Notes under the pieces: generated by a model
What the model was told of the DNA's origin: nothing
The model's input: only the letters and a program-made list of their open reading frames with translations
Database searches by the model: none
Part shown: positions 61,909-64,000 of the stretch, piece by piece
How the letters are laid out: each line of letters opens with the position of its first letter
How positions within the stretch are numbered: position 1 is the first letter of the stretch
Position numbers and translations under genes: made by a program
Assembly: GCF_017873185.1 (NCBI RefSeq)
Contig: NZ_JAGGJX010000003.1
Location: 176,480-240,479 of the forward strand
Direction: 5' to 3'
Origin: Metaclostridioides mangenotii
GTDB taxonomy: Bacteria > Bacillota > Clostridia > Peptostreptococcales > Peptostreptococcaceae
DNA length: 64,000 nucleotides

Positions 61909-62004
61909 ATGGATATATTCGATGAAAAAGGAATTAAAACAATGTTAATAGCAGAGATGCAAGAAGATCTTATTGATCTATATAATAGGATTAATGAATA
62001 CTGA
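61909..62004 (+). pseudogene. Remnant of an ATP-dependent DNA ligase 5' end
   Basis: ATG after TAAGGTAGATAGT opens MDIFDEKGIKTMLIAEMQE, the start typical of clostridial ATP-dependent DNA ligases (MDxFxxKGIKPMLI), then changes to DLIDLYNRINEY and stops. The ~280-codon catalytic part is missing. It is identified from the first 19 residues only. Confidence 0.5.
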
Positions 62005-62062
62005 AAGTAGTTTATATAGAATTATTTTATAATTAACAATTAATTAACAAAGTTCTTGTTTT

Positions 62063-62165
62063 ATTTGATATAATACATATGAGAATAGATAATTTCATAT
62101 GGCAAGATGAATTTCCAATTTTCAGACCTAAAAACATCCGTCCCTTAAGCGGATGTTTTTTATTG
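62063..62165 (+). ncRNA. Candidate small RNA (promoter + terminator, no gene)
   Basis: TATAAT (about 62069-62074) is followed 55 nt later by a clear terminator, AAAACATCCG-TCCCTTAAG-CGGATGTTTTTT (62131-62162). The implied transcript is about 80-90 nt. An overlapping ORF from ATG 62079 would have to pass through the terminator and has no ribosome site. The -35 box (TTAACA, 19-nt spacer) is weak. Confidence 0.4.
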
Positions 62166-62499
62166 CAATACTTAATAGGTACAAAGTGTTATTTATTGGT
62201 GATACTGTTGGAGTGGATTATATTCTTATCCACTAATATATTATATGAAATAAACATAGAATAGTATTTAAAAGTTTATCAGCTAATCAAATGGTAATGG
62301 AATTGATAGGTAAAATTAATTGTATATTATAAATATTAAACTCTAAATAGGAATGATTTTAAGATAAATATTATATCTAGACGGATATATCTATCTTTTT
62401 ATACAATTTGAGAATAAAAAGATAAACAGAAAATATAATAATAAGGGGTTTAATAGACTAGATATTAAATAACTACAATAAAATGAGGAGTGGTTATTA

Positions 62500-64000
62500 A
62501 TGACTAATAGTAATGATTATAGATTAGATGGAAATAATAATGTTATTTATGATATAACTGTGACATTTACACCTAATTTTTTTAATGAGTTCGAATCAGC
62601 CGGTTATCAGTACGATTTCATAAGATTAACTAATAATATAGGAGTTATGCGTTTAAGTGAAGAAACTTATACACAAGGGTTAGAAGATATATTAGCATTG
62701 CGATCAGTAGTAAATGTTGAAAGAACTATAAGAATGGCGCCATTATCCAAAGTTAGTCTAGGGGTTGAAAATGGTATTGTGGCAACTGAAGAAATAGGTG
62801 TTAATTACTTTAAAAACAACCCCAATATATCTATAACTGGTAGAGGAGTAATAATAGCGGTTGCAGATAGTGGTATAGATTATTTACATCCCGATTTTAT
62901 ATATCCAGATGGGACGTCAAAAATACTTTTTCTATGGGATCAGACAAAAGATGGTATACCTCCAGAAGGTTTTTATTTTGGAACAGAGTATACAAGGGAA
63001 GACATTAATAGAGCTATACAGAATAATGACTCAAGCCTATCTCAAGATGAAATAGGAAGAGGAACGATGATTAGCGGTATATGTGCTGGTATGGGAAACG
63101 TAAATCCAGAATATGCAGGAGTTGCATATGAAGCCGATTTGATTATTGTAAAACTTGCTACGATAGAAGGATATTATAATAATGCAATGTTGTACGCATC
63201 AACAGAGTATGCATATAGAAAGTCTAGACAATTAAGAAGGCCTATAGTTATAAATATATCTTATGGAAGTAATAATCTTATAGGGCTTACAAACGTAAAT
63301 ACAACAAGATACTATGAAAGAGGCTATTGTGAGGTTGCTGGGGCTGGAGATGAGGGAGATACACAGACACATACTACTGGGAGACTACAATTTAATGGAG
63401 ATACAGCCAATGTCGAGATTGAGCTTAATGAAGATGAAGAGGATCTAACTATAGACCTGTGGGTACAAAGGCCAGATTTAATAGATATGGAATTAGTTTC
63501 TCCATCAGGTGAAATTACTAGGGGGGTAAGCGCATACTCTAACTATCTTGAAGTAAGAGGACTACTTGATTTAGAGGGTACTTCTTATACAATAACCTCG
63601 AGATATCCTACAACCGTGTCAGGTCAACAATTTATACAAATACATTTACGAAATGTAGTACGTGGTGTTTGGACAATAAGACTCACTGGAATTAATATAA
63701 TTAATGGAAGATATAATTTATACTTACCTAATAGAATATTTATAAATAGTGGAACAAGATTTAGGAATCCCGACCCATCTTATACAATAAATTTTCCTGC
63801 GATCAGAGAAGAAATTATAACCGTAGGTACCTATAATTCATTTAACAGGAGCTTGTGGAATAGTTCTTCAAGAGGTCCAACTATTCAAAATTGGGCAAAG
63901 CCTGGTATCATTGCTCCAGGTGTAAATATTATTGCTCCTTATCCTGGAAATACTTATGGGACTATAACAGGGACAGGAGCATCAGCAGCGCATGTTTCAG
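62500..64000 (+). CDS. cspC: Subtilisin-like germination pseudoprotease, CspC-like (3' partial)
   Basis: A S8-family protein, at least 500 residues visible and continuing past the window. The Csp prodomain-like start (YDITVTFTPNFFNEFESAGYQYDFIRLTNNIGVMRL) is followed by Asp123 in IAVADSGID. At the histidine position it has GRGTMISG with Arg187 instead of His, and at the serine position GTGASAAH with Gly493 instead of Ser. A jellyroll-type insert spans ~295-440. C. difficile CspC likewise has Thr170 and Gly485 and relays bile-acid signals without proteolysis. GAGGAG precedes ATG. No cspBA lies upstream. Confidence 0.9.
   Translation, partial: MTNSNDYRLDGNNNVIYDITVTFTPNFFNEFESAGYQYDFIRLTNNIGVMRLSEETYTQGLEDILALRSVVNVERTIRMAPLSKVSLGVENGIVATEEIGVNYFKNNPNISITGRGVIIAVADSGIDYLHPDFIYPDGTSKILFLWDQTKDGIPPEGFYFGTEYTREDINRAIQNNDSSLSQDEIGRGTMISGICAGMGNVNPEYAGVAYEADLIIVKLATIEGYYNNAMLYASTEYAYRKSRQLRRPIVINISYGSNNLIGLTNVNTTRYYERGYCEVAGAGDEGDTQTHTTGRLQFNGDTANVEIELNEDEEDLTIDLWVQRPDLIDMELVSPSGEITRGVSAYSNYLEVRGLLDLEGTSYTITSRYPTTVSGQQFIQIHLRNVVRGVWTIRLTGINIINGRYNLYLPNRIFINSGTRFRNPDPSYTINFPAIREEIITVGTYNSFNRSLWNSSSRGPTIQNWAKPGIIAPGVNIIAPYPGNTYGTITGTGASAAHVS

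Noticed and set aside
62079..62264. 61-codon ORF MRIDNFIWQDEF...
   Set aside because: No ribosome site and it must cross a strong terminator at 62131-62162; a short RNA or relic is more likely.
1..64000. tRNA or rRNA genes and CRISPR arrays
   Set aside because: I looked for GGTTCRANYCC-type T-arms, CCA ends and repeated 25-36-bp units and saw none convincing.

Overview
The window is low-GC, AT-rich Firmicutes DNA from an anaerobic endospore-former. Sporulation and germination genes point to a Peptostreptococcaceae-type clostridium related to Clostridioides difficile: a SleC-type cortex lytic enzyme, a CspC-like pseudoprotease lacking two catalytic residues, the dipicolinate synthase pair dpaA-dpaB (usually absent from Clostridium cluster I), a CotJC-type manganese catalase, and a triple CWB2 cell-wall anchor protein. 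I could run no searches, so the genus is an inference.

Layout. 1-12 kb: end of an ABC exporter, an Amidase_6 protein, a Ca-type P-ATPase behind a structured leader with its own terminator, an SPFH protein plus Arc-like regulator, TraX, an Fe-S aldo/keto reductase, a cysteine-peptidase-like protein and a flavodoxin. 12-17 kb: a four-gene iron-siderophore ABC transporter in yclNOPQ order with two Fur-like boxes, then a ZIP metal transporter. 17-24 kb: an OPT oligopeptide transporter broken by one frameshift and overlapping a PqqD-like gene, a MarR-cyclase operon, DNA polymerase IV and an O6-alkylguanine repair gene. 24-31 kb: MBL hydrolase, AraC regulator, small stress-type genes, then an M-box Mg2+ riboswitch, a 40-codon leader ORF and mgtA. 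31-36 kb: a serine D,D-carboxypeptidase and a VanRS-like two-component system without resistance genes. 36-45 kb: dpaAB under a near-perfect SigK promoter, an HD phosphohydrolase, manA, a holin-like protein, a nitrilase-family enzyme, sleC and prsW. 45-55 kb: tandemly duplicated signal peptidase I genes, a chimeric nucleoside kinase, glutaminase, endonuclease IV, another Fe-S aldo/keto reductase, RusA, a QueG-like protein and a truncated Lon-type protease.

55-59 kb is the accessory zone. The lon-like ORF stops at the position of its catalytic serine, directly beside a large SpoIVCA/CisA-type serine recombinase, followed by RidA, several tiny phage-like ORFs and a decayed RusA fragment. This looks like a shrunken, skin-like integrated element. 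59-64 kb returns to spore and envelope genes: CotJC, CWB2 and the 5' part of cspC, interspersed with gene remnants.

Gene decay is a theme. Remnants of a BceA-type ABC ATPase, a second TraX, an ATP-dependent DNA ligase start and RusA can be read by eye. Metal homeostasis is another: a possible cation-sensing leader, Fur boxes, ZIP transporter and M-box/mgtA lie within 30 kb.
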